Origin: an uncultured Bacilli bacterium
GTDB lineage: Bacteria > Bacillota_I > Bacilli_A > RF39 > UBA660
Length of the DNA stretch: 64,000 nucleotides
Assembly: GCA_958413985.1 (NCBI GenBank)
Contig: CATYVZ010000001.1
Span: 88,915-152,914, forward strand
Direction: 5' to 3'
The stretch's first letter is position 1. The number at the start of each line of letters is the position of its first letter. The notes beneath the pieces are model-generated. The model had not been told where the DNA came from. It searched no databases and was given only the letters and a program-made list of their open reading frames with translations. Below are positions 50,572 through 60,243 of this stretch, one piece after another. Made by a program: the position numbers and the translations under genes.

Positions 50572-53181
50572 TTATAACGCATTTTTTTTATTTGTGCAAC
50601 GAATCTTTATTATTAATTTATAAAGTTCGACGACCACTAGTGGCACCAAAGAAAGTGAAATAATTACTAACCATTCATTTTTATTAGGTACTTGCAAAGA
50701 TAAAAATTGCGCTACTGGTGGAATAAACACCAATAATAAAAGTATCACTAGCGATAAGATCATCGCGCCATATAAATACCAATTTCGTGCATGTCTTTTT
50801 GAAAAGAAAGAAATAGTCGATGAATGTTGATTTAAAGAATGGATAATCTGTGAAAGTGATAATGTAATAAAAGCCATCGTAGTTCCTGCTTCTTGTGTAT
50901 CTTGATAACCGATATAATATGCGATTAAAGTAATAATCGATATTATAATTCCGTGAAAAATAACTCTTGTAATTAAGCCTTTTTCAAATAATGTACCTAC
51001 TTTAATAGGTTTTTGATTCATAATATCATCACTAGCAGGATCGACACCTAAAGCTAACGCAGGAATTGTATCGGTAACTAAATTAACTATCAAAATATGA
51101 ACAGCTAAAATTGGAGTACCAATATTAAATAAGACAGCTAAAAAAATAGTCAAAACTTCAGATATATTGCCAGCTAACAAATATTGGATAACTTTTTGAA
51201 TATTTGAGTAAATTCTTCGTCCTTCTTTAATAGCATATTCGATCGTCGTAAAATTATCATCTAATAAAATCATATCTGATGATTCACGAGCGACGTCGGT
51301 CCCGGTTTTCCCCATCGCTACACCAATATCAGCAGCTTTTAATGCTGGGGCATCATTGACGCCATCGCCAGTCATAGCGACGATATTATTCTGTCTTTTT
51401 AAGGAGTTGACTATTCGTAATTTATCATTGGGACTTATTCGCGCAAAAACCGATGTTTTTAAAACAATTTCATCTAATTGTTCATCGCTCATATCGATCA
51501 AATCAGCTCCAGAAAAAGCTAGATCACCTTCTTGATATATATTTAATTGTTTAGTGATTGCAATAGCTGTTTCAATATGATCACCAGTAATCATGATCAC
51601 TTTGATTCCTGCTTTGTGACATGTAGCTATGGCCTTTTTTACTTCGTCACGTGGCGGATCGATCATACTTAAAATACCAATAAAAGTTAAATTTTTTTCT
51701 ATATTTTTTTTATCAGGTATTTCCTGAACATTTTTTTTGGCAAAAGCTAAAACACGTAACGCTGCTTGGGAAGATGAGCGACATAACGAATTTATTTTAT
51801 CGATATCTTCTTGCGTTAGCTCCTTTTCTTCGCCATCGATAGCAATTTTATTACAAAGAGGCAAAATTGAATCGATAGCTCCTTTAGTATAGACGACATA
51901 ATCGTCAAATTTATAAATTACAGTCATTCTTTTACGGTCAGAATCAAACGGTAATTCTAAAATACGTTGATGTTTACTATCGATTGTAAATTTTTGTTTT
52001 TTAGCAAAGGCCAACAGAGCAACTTCAGTTGGATCGCCAACTTCTTTATCGTCATCGATCGCAGCATTATTACATAAAGTAGCTGCTTGTAATAGTTCTA
52101 AATTAGTTACTTTATCTTTATCGGTTTTAACTTTACCAGTTATAAAATCATCATATAAAGCAAACTGTTTTACTGTCATCTTGTTTTGGGTTAAAGTTCC
52201 CGTTTTATCTGAACAAATAACAGTCGTACTACCTAAAGTTTCAACAGCTGGCAATTTTCTAATTAAAGCATTTTGTTTCGCCATTCTTTGAACACCTAAA
52301 GCCATAACGATCGTTGCCGTAGCTGGCAAGCCTTCAGGTATTACTGAAATAGCTAAAGATATAGCGATCATCAAAATAGAAACAAAATTTTTGTCATATA
52401 ATAAGCCGATTGCCACGATTATTAAACTAATAGCAATGCCGACAACACTTAAAATTTTGCCGATTTTATTTAATTTTCTTTTTAGTGGAGTATCTAATTC
52501 TTCAGTATTTTCTAACATATTGGCAATTTTACCCACTTCAGTATTCATACCCGTGCCGACGACTACACCAGTTGCCGTCCCGTAATTGACGATAGTCGAA
52601 GAAAAAGCCATATTGACGCGTTCGCCTAAAATAGTATTATCTTGTAATATAGCTTTCTCATCTTTATAAACAGGGACCGCTTCTCCTGTTAAAGTTGCCT
52701 CTGATATTTGTAATAATGATGTTTTCAAAAGCCTTAAATCAGCAGGAACAATGTCACCTGCTTCTAATAAGACAATATCGCCAACGACTAAATTTTTCGA
52801 ATTAATAATATCTTTAACTCCATCTCTTATGACTTTTACATTAGGCGAACTGATATTTTTTAATGCTTCAACTGCATTTTCCGCTTTTCTTTCTTGAACT
52901 ATACTAATTAACGAATTAATAAAAATTATGACTAGAATTACTATTGCTTCAGCAGTCTCGTTTAAAAGAAATGAAATTAAAGCAGCAATAAATAAAATTA
53001 TTATCATTGCATCTTTTAATTGTAACAAGATCATTTTAAAAATAGAAATTTTCTTTTTTTGATGCAGTTCGTTATAGCCAAATTGGTTTAATCTATTATT
53101 GGCTTCTTCATTAGTAAGCCCATTTAAATTACTATTAACTTCTTTTAAAACTTCATCACTGCTAATGTTATAGTATTTCAT
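50572..53181 (-). CDS. Calcium-type P-type ATPase (P2A/P2B)
   Basis: The 869-residue pump has the full P2 layout: N-terminal cation ATPase segment (SSDEVLKEVNSNLNGLTNEEANNRLNQFGYNEL), actuator LTGEAVPV, TM helix with ISVIPEGLPATATI (site residues), phosphorylation site CSDKTGTLTQNKM, KGA (nucleotide domain), TGD and GDGVNDAPAL hinge, and a terminal group of TM helices. The ions transported are probably Ca2+, by family. ATG 53181 follows AGGAGG and overlaps the FAD-dehydrogenase gene by 4 bases. Confidence 0.95.
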   Translation of the reverse strand: MKYYNISSDEVLKEVNSNLNGLTNEEANNRLNQFGYNELHQKKKISIFKMILLQLKDAMIIILFIAALISFLLNETAEAIVILVIIFINSLISIVQERKAENAVEALKNISSPNVKVIRDGVKDIINSKNLVVGDIVLLEAGDIVPADLRLLKTSLLQISEATLTGEAVPVYKDEKAILQDNTILGERVNMAFSSTIVNYGTATGVVVGTGMNTEVGKIANMLENTEELDTPLKRKLNKIGKILSVVGIAISLIIVAIGLLYDKNFVSILMIAISLAISVIPEGLPATATIVMALGVQRMAKQNALIRKLPAVETLGSTTVICSDKTGTLTQNKMTVKQFALYDDFITGKVKTDKDKVTNLELLQAATLCNNAAIDDDKEVGDPTEVALLAFAKKQKFTIDSKHQRILELPFDSDRKRMTVIYKFDDYVVYTKGAIDSILPLCNKIAIDGEEKELTQEDIDKINSLCRSSSQAALRVLAFAKKNVQEIPDKKNIEKNLTFIGILSMIDPPRDEVKKAIATCHKAGIKVIMITGDHIETAIAITKQLNIYQEGDLAFSGADLIDMSDEQLDEIVLKTSVFARISPNDKLRIVNSLKRQNNIVAMTGDGVNDAPALKAADIGVAMGKTGTDVARESSDMILLDDNFTTIEYAIKEGRRIYSNIQKVIQYLLAGNISEVLTIFLAVLFNIGTPILAVHILIVNLVTDTIPALALGVDPASDDIMNQKPIKVGTLFEKGLITRVIFHGIIISIITLIAYYIGYQDTQEAGTTMAFITLSLSQIIHSLNQHSSTISFFSKRHARNWYLYGAMILSLVILLLLVFIPPVAQFLSLQVPNKNEWLVIISLSLVPLVVVELYKLIIKIRCTNKKNAL

Positions 53182-54560
53182 TTTTCCTCCTTTTTTAAAA
53201 TATCTTTAGCAGCTACTAAACCTGTGGCTGCCGCTGTTACAATATTACCTGATTTGCCAGAGCCATCACCTACAAAATAGATATCAAAATCTTTTAATTT
53301 AAAGTTATTATCAGTATCGATCTCATTGCTGAAAAATTTTATTTCAGGTCCATACAATAAAGTTTCATCATTGTTGACACCGGGAATTATTTTGTCAAGT
53401 TTTTCTAAGCCTTCGATAATATTAGTTATAATACGATGTGGTAGAACTAAAGCTAGATCTCCTGCTACACAATCTTTTAAAGTGGGACTGATAAAACCTT
53501 TATTGATTTTATGCCATTCACTTCTTCGCCCATTTCTTAAATCTTTCAAAGTTTGAATTATTGGTTTACCATCACCTAAAACGTTAGCTATTTTAGCAAT
53601 CGCTTCCCCATAAGCTCTAGTATTAGTAACAGGCTCAGTTAATGTTACTTTACTGATAAAGGCAAAATTAGAATTATTTGATTTTAGATCTTTTAAAGCG
53701 TGACCATTAACACATATATAATCATTGTAAGTTTCTTTTGTTACAAAACCTCCAGGATTAGTGCAGAAAGTTCTAATTTCATCGTGATAAGTGTCAGTTT
53801 TAATAAAGATAGTTGGATCATAAATAATATCAGTAATTTCTTCTAATATTTCTTTTCTAGTTTCTACCCGCACACCAATTTCGATACTTTTTGAAGTATA
53901 TGGTATTTGATAACGCTCAGCTAATTCTTGTACCCATTTAGCACCTGTTCGACCAGGAGCAACAATTACATACTTCGATAAAAATTCAGCATTTTTTGTA
54001 ATGATTTTATGTTTATCTTTCGCTAGAGAAACTATATCTAAAACGGTTTTATTTTCTTTTACTTCTACTCCTTTACTGATTAATTCATCAGTAATATTTT
54101 GGATATAAATTGGTAATTTATCACTACCTAAATGTTTCTGTTTGATAAGCATTAAATTAGCCCCAGTAATAGCTACTTTTCTTTTTATAGCTAAAGCTTC
54201 ATCTAAATTAGTCGGATAAGTTTTACTATCCATACCAAAATGATTGAAGATATCTTCAGTTTCATTTATTAAATTTAAAGCCATTTCTTCATGCATGTAT
54301 TTCATTAAGTCTGATTTACCTATTTTAGGCGCAAAGTTTAGTTTGCCATCAGAAAAAGTACCAGCGCCACCAAAGCCGGACAAAATATTACATGGTTGGC
54401 AATTAGTGCATGGCACGTTTTTTTTATTCATCGGACATAGTCTATTCTTAGCAAATCGACCTTGATCTAACAATAAAATTTTTAAATTTTTGTTTTTACT
54501 TAATTCATAAGCCGCAAATAGACCGCTAGGACCAGCACCAATTATAATAACGTCGTACAT
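53178..54560 (-). CDS. FAD-dependent dehydrogenase (COG2509 type)
   Basis: ATG 54560 follows AGGTGAT. The 460-residue flavoprotein has the Rossmann motif VIIIGAGPSGLFAAYEL (about 4-20), the Cys-rich CPMNKKNVPCTNCQPC followed by GFGGAGTFSDGKLN, PGRTGAKWVQEL, GVRVE, FCTNPGGFV, the substrate-side GRRSEWHKI, and a terminal FAD contact VGDGSGKSGNIVTAAATGLVAAKDI. The family is an uncharacterised oxidoreductase; the Cys cluster may bind iron-sulfur. Cotranscribed with the Ca pump, with no evident functional tie. Confidence 0.92.
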   Translation of the reverse strand: MYDVIIIGAGPSGLFAAYELSKNKNLKILLLDQGRFAKNRLCPMNKKNVPCTNCQPCNILSGFGGAGTFSDGKLNFAPKIGKSDLMKYMHEEMALNLINETEDIFNHFGMDSKTYPTNLDEALAIKRKVAITGANLMLIKQKHLGSDKLPIYIQNITDELISKGVEVKENKTVLDIVSLAKDKHKIITKNAEFLSKYVIVAPGRTGAKWVQELAERYQIPYTSKSIEIGVRVETRKEILEEITDIIYDPTIFIKTDTYHDEIRTFCTNPGGFVTKETYNDYICVNGHALKDLKSNNSNFAFISKVTLTEPVTNTRAYGEAIAKIANVLGDGKPIIQTLKDLRNGRRSEWHKINKGFISPTLKDCVAGDLALVLPHRIITNIIEGLEKLDKIIPGVNNDETLLYGPEIKFFSNEIDTDNNFKLKDFDIYFVGDGSGKSGNIVTAAATGLVAAKDILKKEEK

Positions 54561-54644
54561 ATTATCACCTATTTAATTATATCATATGGTAGACTTAGTT
54601 CGCAAATTAACTTGCTAAAATTTTAAAAATAAACGAATTTTAAA

Positions 54645-54674
54645 TAAAAAAACACTAGAGTATTCTCTAATGTT
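54645..54674 (-). terminator. Terminator after the gene at 54673
   Basis: On the minus strand AACATTAGAG pairs with CTCTAGTGTT (one T-G wobble) around AATA, followed by T7. It overlaps the stop codon. Confidence 0.75.
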
Positions 54675-55278
54675 ATAAAGTTTTATTATTACTTTTCATA
54701 AATTTAAAAGCAATTACGCATTCAGTATTTTTATCGTTTACGACTCTATTTTTAAGATCTGTAAAATCATTGATACCACGTAAAGAAAATCCTTGTTCTT
54801 CTAACTTTTGCGTAAATTCACTAAAGTTAACTAAGAAATGATTATCGCTATCGATATATCCTTTAATTTCATGAGTCGGAATATCGATAATTTCATTATT
54901 ATCTTTAACCTTAGTTCCATAGAAGTTCAATAGAACAATATCGTCTAATATTCTAGTACCTTTCTTTAGTTTATCACTTTTAATATCGATAGTACCATCA
55001 TTTTCGACAAAAACACTAAAAAACATAACTAAATCTATTTCATCATAAATTACTTTTCTTTTAGCTAAATATGTGATTATAGCTTCAAAATTATTCGTAA
55101 CAGCACTAACAGGTTTGTCAATATCTTTTTTAGCTTTAATTTCACTTAAACGATAACTTTTTTTAGCGTATTCACCATTGGTACCACCAGTTAAAGTTGA
55201 ATAGATACCATAAGGAACATATCGTCTATTTTCTCTTTCTAATTTTTCTTTTAATTGAATTAATTCCTCTTTATTCAT
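54673..55278 (-). CDS. Unrecognised 201-residue protein
   Basis: ATG 55278 follows AGGAGGGG. The soluble protein starts with a helix (ELIQLKEKLERENRRYVPYGIYS), then a beta/alpha region with EAIITYLAKRKVIYDEIDLVMFFSVFVENDG and NHFLVNFSEFTQKLEEQGFSLRGIND. No Cys-rich or catalytic motif stands out. It is probably cotranscribed with the gene at 55306 (26 bases apart). I do not recognise a family; its strong ribosome site and conserved-looking periodicity support it as a gene. Confidence 0.85.
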   Translation of the reverse strand: MNKEELIQLKEKLERENRRYVPYGIYSTLTGGTNGEYAKKSYRLSEIKAKKDIDKPVSAVTNNFEAIITYLAKRKVIYDEIDLVMFFSVFVENDGTIDIKSDKLKKGTRILDDIVLLNFYGTKVKDNNEIIDIPTHEIKGYIDSDNHFLVNFSEFTQKLEEQGFSLRGINDFTDLKNRVVNDKNTECVIAFKFMKSNNKTL

Positions 55279-55305
55279 AAAAGGTCCCCTCCTAAATAAA
55301 TTATA

Positions 55306-56040
55306 TCATATTCTTTTGGTTTTATCAATTTGACAATCAAAGTTGATCTGTTCTTCGTTAAACAATAAAAAGTCTACCTTAATTTTTTCTAATTCTTCTC
55401 TAGTAATTTCTGTTAAATTATTTTTAATTCGATATGAAACAACATAATCGATAAAATCTTTGACATAAGTAAATTTTCCATAATTAACATTTTGCGTCAA
55501 GTTATGGTTAGTAGCATTACTTTGATAAAAAGTAATTGTCTCATTTAATGGATTAGTATCCTCATCTAAAACTAAAGCTAAACCACGATCTGCTAATCGG
55601 CTAAGACTTCTTGCTCCTAAGCATTCATCGTCATATTGTGTGTGACGTTCAGTTTCTGCTACTATTATTTTTACTTGTTTACAAACATCAAATTGTTTTT
55701 TTTCAAAAAGAAAGTATTCAACTTGAGAAGTATAATAACATGCATCTTGATAAAAATATGATCTTCCCTCAAATGAACTAATAATACTACTTAAAACATC
55801 ACCTATATCTTGGCTATTAAAAGTAGAACATACTTCAACTGTTTTACAAAATTGATCAATTTTTTGTTCACATGCTTCAACTTCATTATGCATAGCTTGA
55901 ATTTTTGGTAAATGTTTATCTTTTATTCTTTTTGCAAAAAAAGTTAATTCATTTTCCATATCAGATATCAATAAATTTTCTTGATTTATTTTCTTGTTTT
56001 TTTCACTATTTAATAATTCTAATTCTTCTATATAATTCAT
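55306..56040 (-). CDS. Unrecognised 244-residue protein with N-terminal coiled coil
   Basis: ATG 56040 follows AGGAGGAT. Residues about 5-70 form a coiled coil (LLNSEKNKKINQENLLISDMENELTFFAKRI), then a beta-rich domain with several Cys (VCSTFN, ACYYTSQ, CLGARSL, FDCQIDK) and a helical end. No signal or TM segment is present. It precedes the gene at 54673. Function is not recognised; it could be an intracellular scaffold or a regulator. Confidence 0.85.
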   Translation of the reverse strand: MNYIEELELLNSEKNKKINQENLLISDMENELTFFAKRIKDKHLPKIQAMHNEVEACEQKIDQFCKTVEVCSTFNSQDIGDVLSSIISSFEGRSYFYQDACYYTSQVEYFLFEKKQFDVCKQVKIIVAETERHTQYDDECLGARSLSRLADRGLALVLDEDTNPLNETITFYQSNATNHNLTQNVNYGKFTYVKDFIDYVVSYRIKNNLTEITREELEKIKVDFLLFNEEQINFDCQIDKTKRI

Positions 56041-56213
56041 TATAAATCCTCCTAAACATCGGATATTCTAGCATATCCATAACTTATTTTTTTAATATAG
56101 GACCAGAATACCTTAGTTCTATGTTTAATACTACATTTTCCACAATTTGCATCTAAAAAATAACCATTTGATACTTAAAAACACGAATTTCGAACATAAC
56201 ATATAATTGTCAA

Positions 56214-56726
56214 TCATCTGTTTTTGGTAATTGTTTTTTTAATAATTGGTTCTAGATCATTTTTGGCTACTTCGATATTTACATCAAAAGGAATTGTTAC
56301 TTTGTTTTTAGAATATGAAAGATACACTCCAAAAATATTCATAATATCTTTCAATGGCATAGTAACACTACAATCTTCAGCTAATGGTATACAAGTTGGC
56401 TTAACTCCACTTTCAATACAATCATTAACTAAAAACTGATTGATCTTCATTAATATTTCTAAACCTTTGTTATTTAAAAAAACTTTAGCTAAATTACCGA
56501 TATTGTAATTGGCATTCATACTAGGTAATTCTAAATTATAATTAAACAACTGACAATTATCGATTTTGGAAATATAAGGGCCAAAGATTTTCATAATAGT
56601 CTTTATAGGCAAAACAATACGATGATTTTCATCTATCGCAATGTCTAAATTACTATCTTTGATAATCTTTTCGCCTAAAGTAAATAACTCTATTCTAGCA
56701 AAACTATTCATATTTAAAGTGATCAT
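56214..56726 (-). CDS. Unrecognised 170-residue protein
   Basis: ATG 56726 is chosen because GGGGGA precedes it; the longer frame has no ribosome site. The product is a soluble mixed alpha/beta protein with two internally similar halves: LGEKIIKDSNLDIAIDENHRIVLPIKTIMKIFGPYISKI and INQFLVNDCIESGVKPTCIPLAEDCSVTMPLKDIMNIFGVYLS share the pattern (hydrophobic)-P-(L/I)-K-(T/D)-I-M-(K/N)-I-F-G-x-Y-(I/L)-S. This looks like an internal duplication. It has a clean sigma-A promoter. Function unknown. Confidence 0.82.
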   Translation of the reverse strand: MITLNMNSFARIELFTLGEKIIKDSNLDIAIDENHRIVLPIKTIMKIFGPYISKIDNCQLFNYNLELPSMNANYNIGNLAKVFLNNKGLEILMKINQFLVNDCIESGVKPTCIPLAEDCSVTMPLKDIMNIFGVYLSYSKNKVTIPFDVNIEVAKNDLEPIIKKTITKNR

Positions 56727-56763
56727 ATTTTTATTTTCCCCCTTAGATGAGCAAATCGCTCTT

Positions 56764-56792
56764 ATATTACTATAAAAAAATACTTTTGTCAA
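56764..56792 (-). promoter_or_regulatory. Promoter of the gene at 56214-56726
   Basis: TTGACA (56787-56792) and TAATAT (56764-56769) on the minus strand have a 17-base spacer; the GGGGGA site follows downstream. Confidence 0.7.
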
Positions 56793-56837
56793 ATTTTACC
56801 TTATTTTATAAACTATTACTTCTTTTTTTACCATATA

Positions 56838-57530
56838 TTACTCTTTAGAGTTTAATTTAAATTTTAATATTTTATTTTCTTTCAAATTTAAACTAAAGTC
56901 ATTATTTTGATAAACATAATTATTTAGTTTACATCTTAAACTAAGTAAATTTAAATATTCTCGATATTTTTTCAATTCTTCTAAGGTTGCCTTTTGCATC
57001 AGTTCATCAATAGCTACTTCTTTTTCTTGGTTATTTTTTTTGATTATAACATAAGTTTGACTATCCAATGATCTTTCAAGTTCTTTTATTTGTTCCTTAA
57101 TTTTGGTTTTTTGTTTTTCTTCATATGGAGTTATTTTCTTGATAACTTGCTTAATTCTAATATAGTTATATCTTTGAAGGATAATGCAATAACTATTTAT
57201 GACAATCAATGTAGGGATAATAATCGACATAAAAAAAGATGCTGTACCACCGATAACTTTTAGAAAAGCTGGTATACAATATAATAAGGCAAATACATGT
57301 ATCGCACTATTTAAAAACAAGTATTTTTTAAATGCGTGTAGATTCTTACTACTATAACCACCAATGTTATAATTAATTATTTTAAGTTCATCTAGAAATT
57401 TTTTTCTTTCTTCCTTTGGAATTAATAATGTAAACGGCGTAGCAATTATTCTACAAAATTTAAACACCATTTTTCTAAATGTCTTAATTCCTAACAACTC
57501 ATAAATTTTAAGTTCTTTTTTCTCTTTCAT
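56838..57530 (-). CDS. Membrane protein with two TM helices and coiled coil
   Basis: ATG 57530 is preferred (GAGGTTT ahead). The 230-residue protein starts with a basic helix (KEKKELKIYELLGIKTFRKMVFKFCRII), has two hydrophobic helices (about 85-105 and 112-135), then a long charged coiled coil (about 140-205). PTLIVINSYCIILQRYNYIRIKQVIKKI bridges them. No family recognised. It is downstream of the MTHFS gene but separated by 60 bases. Confidence 0.82.
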   Translation of the reverse strand: MKEKKELKIYELLGIKTFRKMVFKFCRIIATPFTLLIPKEERKKFLDELKIINYNIGGYSSKNLHAFKKYLFLNSAIHVFALLYCIPAFLKVIGGTASFFMSIIIPTLIVINSYCIILQRYNYIRIKQVIKKITPYEEKQKTKIKEQIKELERSLDSQTYVIIKKNNQEKEVAIDELMQKATLEELKKYREYLNLLSLRCKLNNYVYQNNDFSLNLKENKILKFKLNSKE

Positions 57531-57590
57531 AATAAACCTCACAAATGGCTTATATACTAACACAAACTTTATAATAATGCAAATGACATC

Positions 57591-58133
57591 TTAATAATTA
57601 GATGAAGAAATAACCATATCTAATTGGATATCATGACTTTCAACAGCAATTTCATTTACTACACACTCACTATAAGTAATGCCTATTTTATATCCTTTAT
57701 AATGTTTCAAAAAGCGATCGTAATAACCACCACCATACCCGATTCTATAATTATTTTTATCAAAACATATACCAGGCACAATACAAACACTATTTGAATA
57801 ATCAGATACTTTATTGTCAGAAATAGGTTCTTGTATACCAAATCGCCCTGTTTTGACATCATTAATGCTTGTTATATAATAAAAAATAATTTCCTGATCG
57901 ACCACTTTAGGTAAAGCTACTGATTTATGTGATGATAAAAAAAATTTGATTAGCTCTTTGGTATCTACTTCATCTTTGGTAGAAAAATAAATTAGTATAA
58001 GGCTACTATCTTGTATTAAACGGTTGTTAATTATCTGTTTAAAAATTGCCTGATCTTTTTTAGGTCGATCGATAATATTTGACCTGATTGTTTTATAATA
58101 TTTTCTTAATATTTGTTTATCTGTATCTCTCAT
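57591..58133 (-). CDS. 5-formyltetrahydrofolate cyclo-ligase
   Basis: The 180-residue enzyme (MTHFS/YgfA family) converts 5-formyl-THF and ATP to 5,10-methenyl-THF. Signatures are ILRKYYKTIR (nucleotide contact), IYFSTKDEVDTKELIKFFL, the Gly-rich IGYGGGYYDRFLKHYKGYKIGI and PGICFDKNNYRIG. It is full length. The start ATG 58133 lacks a clear ribosome site. It is the last gene of a small unit and connects folate one-carbon metabolism. Confidence 0.95.
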   Translation of the reverse strand: MRDTDKQILRKYYKTIRSNIIDRPKKDQAIFKQIINNRLIQDSSLILIYFSTKDEVDTKELIKFFLSSHKSVALPKVVDQEIIFYYITSINDVKTGRFGIQEPISDNKVSDYSNSVCIVPGICFDKNNYRIGYGGGYYDRFLKHYKGYKIGITYSECVVNEIAVESHDIQLDMVISSSNY

Positions 58134-58164
58134 ATCTATATATTATCATAATTTTTAATTTTTT

Positions 58165-58199
58165 TAACAAAAATAGTACCAACTATATAAGTTAGTACT
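58165..58199 (-). terminator. Terminator after the nitroreductase gene
   Basis: On the minus strand AGTACTAACT pairs with AGTTGGTACT (58175-58199, one T-G wobble) with a T-rich tail. Confidence 0.8.
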
Positions 58200-58283
58200 A
58201 AACTAAACTTTTTTTGGAATGGTACCTAATGCTTCAAAATTAGGTATTATTTGCGATAAATTGCATTTTGTAATTCCTATATA

Positions 58284-58913
58284 TTATTTCCATTTTCCAT
58301 AATGAATTTGTTTTTCAAGTTCTGGATATTGTTGTTCTAATTCTTTTTCATTTGGATCAGCATAACCAATTCCAATAAATACAGGTATCATATATGTTGG
58401 TGGTACTTTTAATTTTTCTTTTACAATATCATGTTCATCTTTTAATGGTATTCTCATAGAACAAGATAAACCCTCGTTAGTAGCTGCTAAAAAGATATTC
58501 TCTATAACACACCAAATAGTTGAAAATGGATTTAAACTTGAAACTCCCTCACCACCATTTATTTCTTTTGATTTAAACACAGGTATTATTACATAAGGTG
58601 CATTTTTTAACATTGTAAATTGTCTTGGCATCGCATGACCATACATTTTTTGACCTAATGTAATTGGGTATGGTCTAGGCATATTTAAATACTTTTCTTC
58701 ATCAAACTTATCTGCAATTTTTTTAGCGTACTCAAAAGCATATTCCTTTTCTTCAACGGTTTTTAATACAATAAAACTACAATTACGATTGTGATTCCAA
58801 GTCGGAGCCTTATTACCTGCCTCTAAAATTCTTTTAATTGCATTAAAATCAACTTCCTTATTTAAAAACTCTCTAACTGTTCTTCTCTTATTAACTACAT
58901 CATAAAATTCCAT
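58284..58913 (-). CDS. Nitroreductase family protein
   Basis: ATG 58913 is chosen for its GGAGGAATT; 13 upstream codons belong to the leader and overlap the adjacent pseudogene. The 209-residue protein has the FMN-binding nitroreductase pattern: VNKRRTVREFLNKEVDFNAIKRILEAGNKAPTWNHNRNC at the start, AATNEGLSCSMRIPL and VPPTYMIPVFIGIGYADPNEKE. Typically a homodimer reducing nitroaromatics or quinones with NAD(P)H. TCGA is scarce here, as in neighbouring genes to 60624, suggesting one acquired stretch. Confidence 0.9.
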   Translation of the reverse strand: MEFYDVVNKRRTVREFLNKEVDFNAIKRILEAGNKAPTWNHNRNCSFIVLKTVEEKEYAFEYAKKIADKFDEEKYLNMPRPYPITLGQKMYGHAMPRQFTMLKNAPYVIIPVFKSKEINGGEGVSSLNPFSTIWCVIENIFLAATNEGLSCSMRIPLKDEHDIVKEKLKVPPTYMIPVFIGIGYADPNEKELEQQYPELEKQIHYGKWK

Positions 58914-58932
58914 TTCAATTCCTCCTAATACT

Positions 58933-59696
58933 TTATTTAATAATTTCTTCATGATAGAAATAATTAACTACAATAGGTGGTTCGTTTATTCCTCTTTTTA
59001 TAGAATCATCATTTCTAACATATTCAAGATTTTGTTCCTTACAAAATTCTCTAATTTCCTTATCTAAATTTTCCCAATAGTCTTTTTTACCTTTATTATA
59101 TATTTCATCATATAAGGGATATAAGTAATTTCAGGAAATATAGGGGATATAAAACAAGTTGTTCTAATTCCTGCTTCATGAAATTTTTTCATACATTCTA
59201 TTTTTCTATCAATAGATATTGACTTATCCATATCATTTTTAAAACTATCATCTAAAGTATTGATAGACCAAGATACTCGAGCATCTGGAAATGTTTTAAT
59301 CAAATCTAAATCCCTTAATACCAAATCTGATTTAGTTGCTATACTTATCTTACAACCGCTACCCTGCATTTCTTCCAAGAGTGTTCTTGTTCTTTTATAT
59401 TTTTCTTCAAGTGGCATATAAGGATCAGTTACTGAACCAATAAATAATTCCTTACCTGCATATTTTTTAGGATTTCTTATTTTATCCCAATATTTTACAT
59501 CAACAAATGTTCCCCATTTTTCAGAATGATTTGTAAATCTTTTCATAAATGAAGCATAGCAATATTTACAAGAATGTGAGCATCCAACATAAGGATTAAC
59601 TGAGTAATCCGATACTGGCAAATTTGATTTTGTTAGTATATTCTTTACTTTTATTTCGTTTATAACTATATTTGCTTTTAGTAATTTAGACATCAT
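58933..59696 (-). pseudogene. SPL-type radical SAM gene, internally deleted and frameshifted
   Basis: The first part, from ATG 59696 (AGGTGG ahead), encodes an SPL/SplB-like radical SAM start: SVNPYVGCSHSCKYCYASFMKRF with C-x3-C-x2-C, YWDKIRNP, ELFIGSVTDPY and CFISPIFPEITYI. Translation then leaves frame and stops at 59064. The other frame carries the family's normal ending (LYDEIYNKGKKDYWENLDKE to FYHEEIIK and TAA 58933-58935). The family's central segment of about 50 residues between the two is missing. A deletion at a short repeat such as TATCCC explains it. The gene is therefore probably inactive. It overlaps the MarR gene by 11 bases. Confidence 0.85.
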
Positions 59697-60114
59697 ATCC
59701 ACCTTTTTCTAAATTATTTAATACTTCTTTAAATTTAGAAATCATTACTTCTACACTAGAATAACCTAAGGTATCAGCCATCATTTTTTGTGTTTTATCT
59801 TTTCCTAAATCCATATTTTTAATTGTTTCATTTCCCTTTGTAGTTAACGATATTTCACTATATTTTGCATTACTCTCACTGATAGATTTTATCACCAATT
59901 CTTTTCTTTCTAATATTTTTAGTATATCTAGTAGAGATGTGTGTTTTATTTTTAAAACTTCAGCAATATCCTTTTGACATATTTTACTATTATTCTTAAT
60001 TACTAATAATACTTGTAGTTGTGAAAATGTAATATCATATTTTTTTAATCTCTTGTTTAAGTCATTTATTAAAATATTGGATATTTGTTTTATAAGTTGT
60101 CCTATATTATCCAT
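59686..60114 (-). CDS. MarR-family transcription regulator
   Basis: ATG 60114 follows AGGAGGAAG. The 142-residue winged-helix protein matches MarR: LIKQISNILINDLNKRLKKYDITFSQLQVLLVI, CQKDIAEVLKIKHTSLLDILKILERKELV (recognition helices) and ISLTTKGNETIKNMDLGKDKT. MarR proteins usually repress neighbouring genes and respond to small phenolics. It is upstream of and overlaps the radical SAM pseudogene, with the nitroreductase next, an arrangement typical for a redox-stress unit. The ligand is unknown. Confidence 0.93.
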   Translation of the reverse strand: MDNIGQLIKQISNILINDLNKRLKKYDITFSQLQVLLVIKNNSKICQKDIAEVLKIKHTSLLDILKILERKELVIKSISESNAKYSEISLTTKGNETIKNMDLGKDKTQKMMADTLGYSSVEVMISKFKEVLNNLEKGGYDV

Positions 60115-60243
60115 CTTCTTCCTCCTTTAAGTAGTTTCCTACTTATTATAACATATACGATTTCAAAAAACTACTATTTTACAAAAATATTAAAAAACAG
60201 ATTAACCCTATAAAAGTTAAACTGCTTCATATATTACAATATT

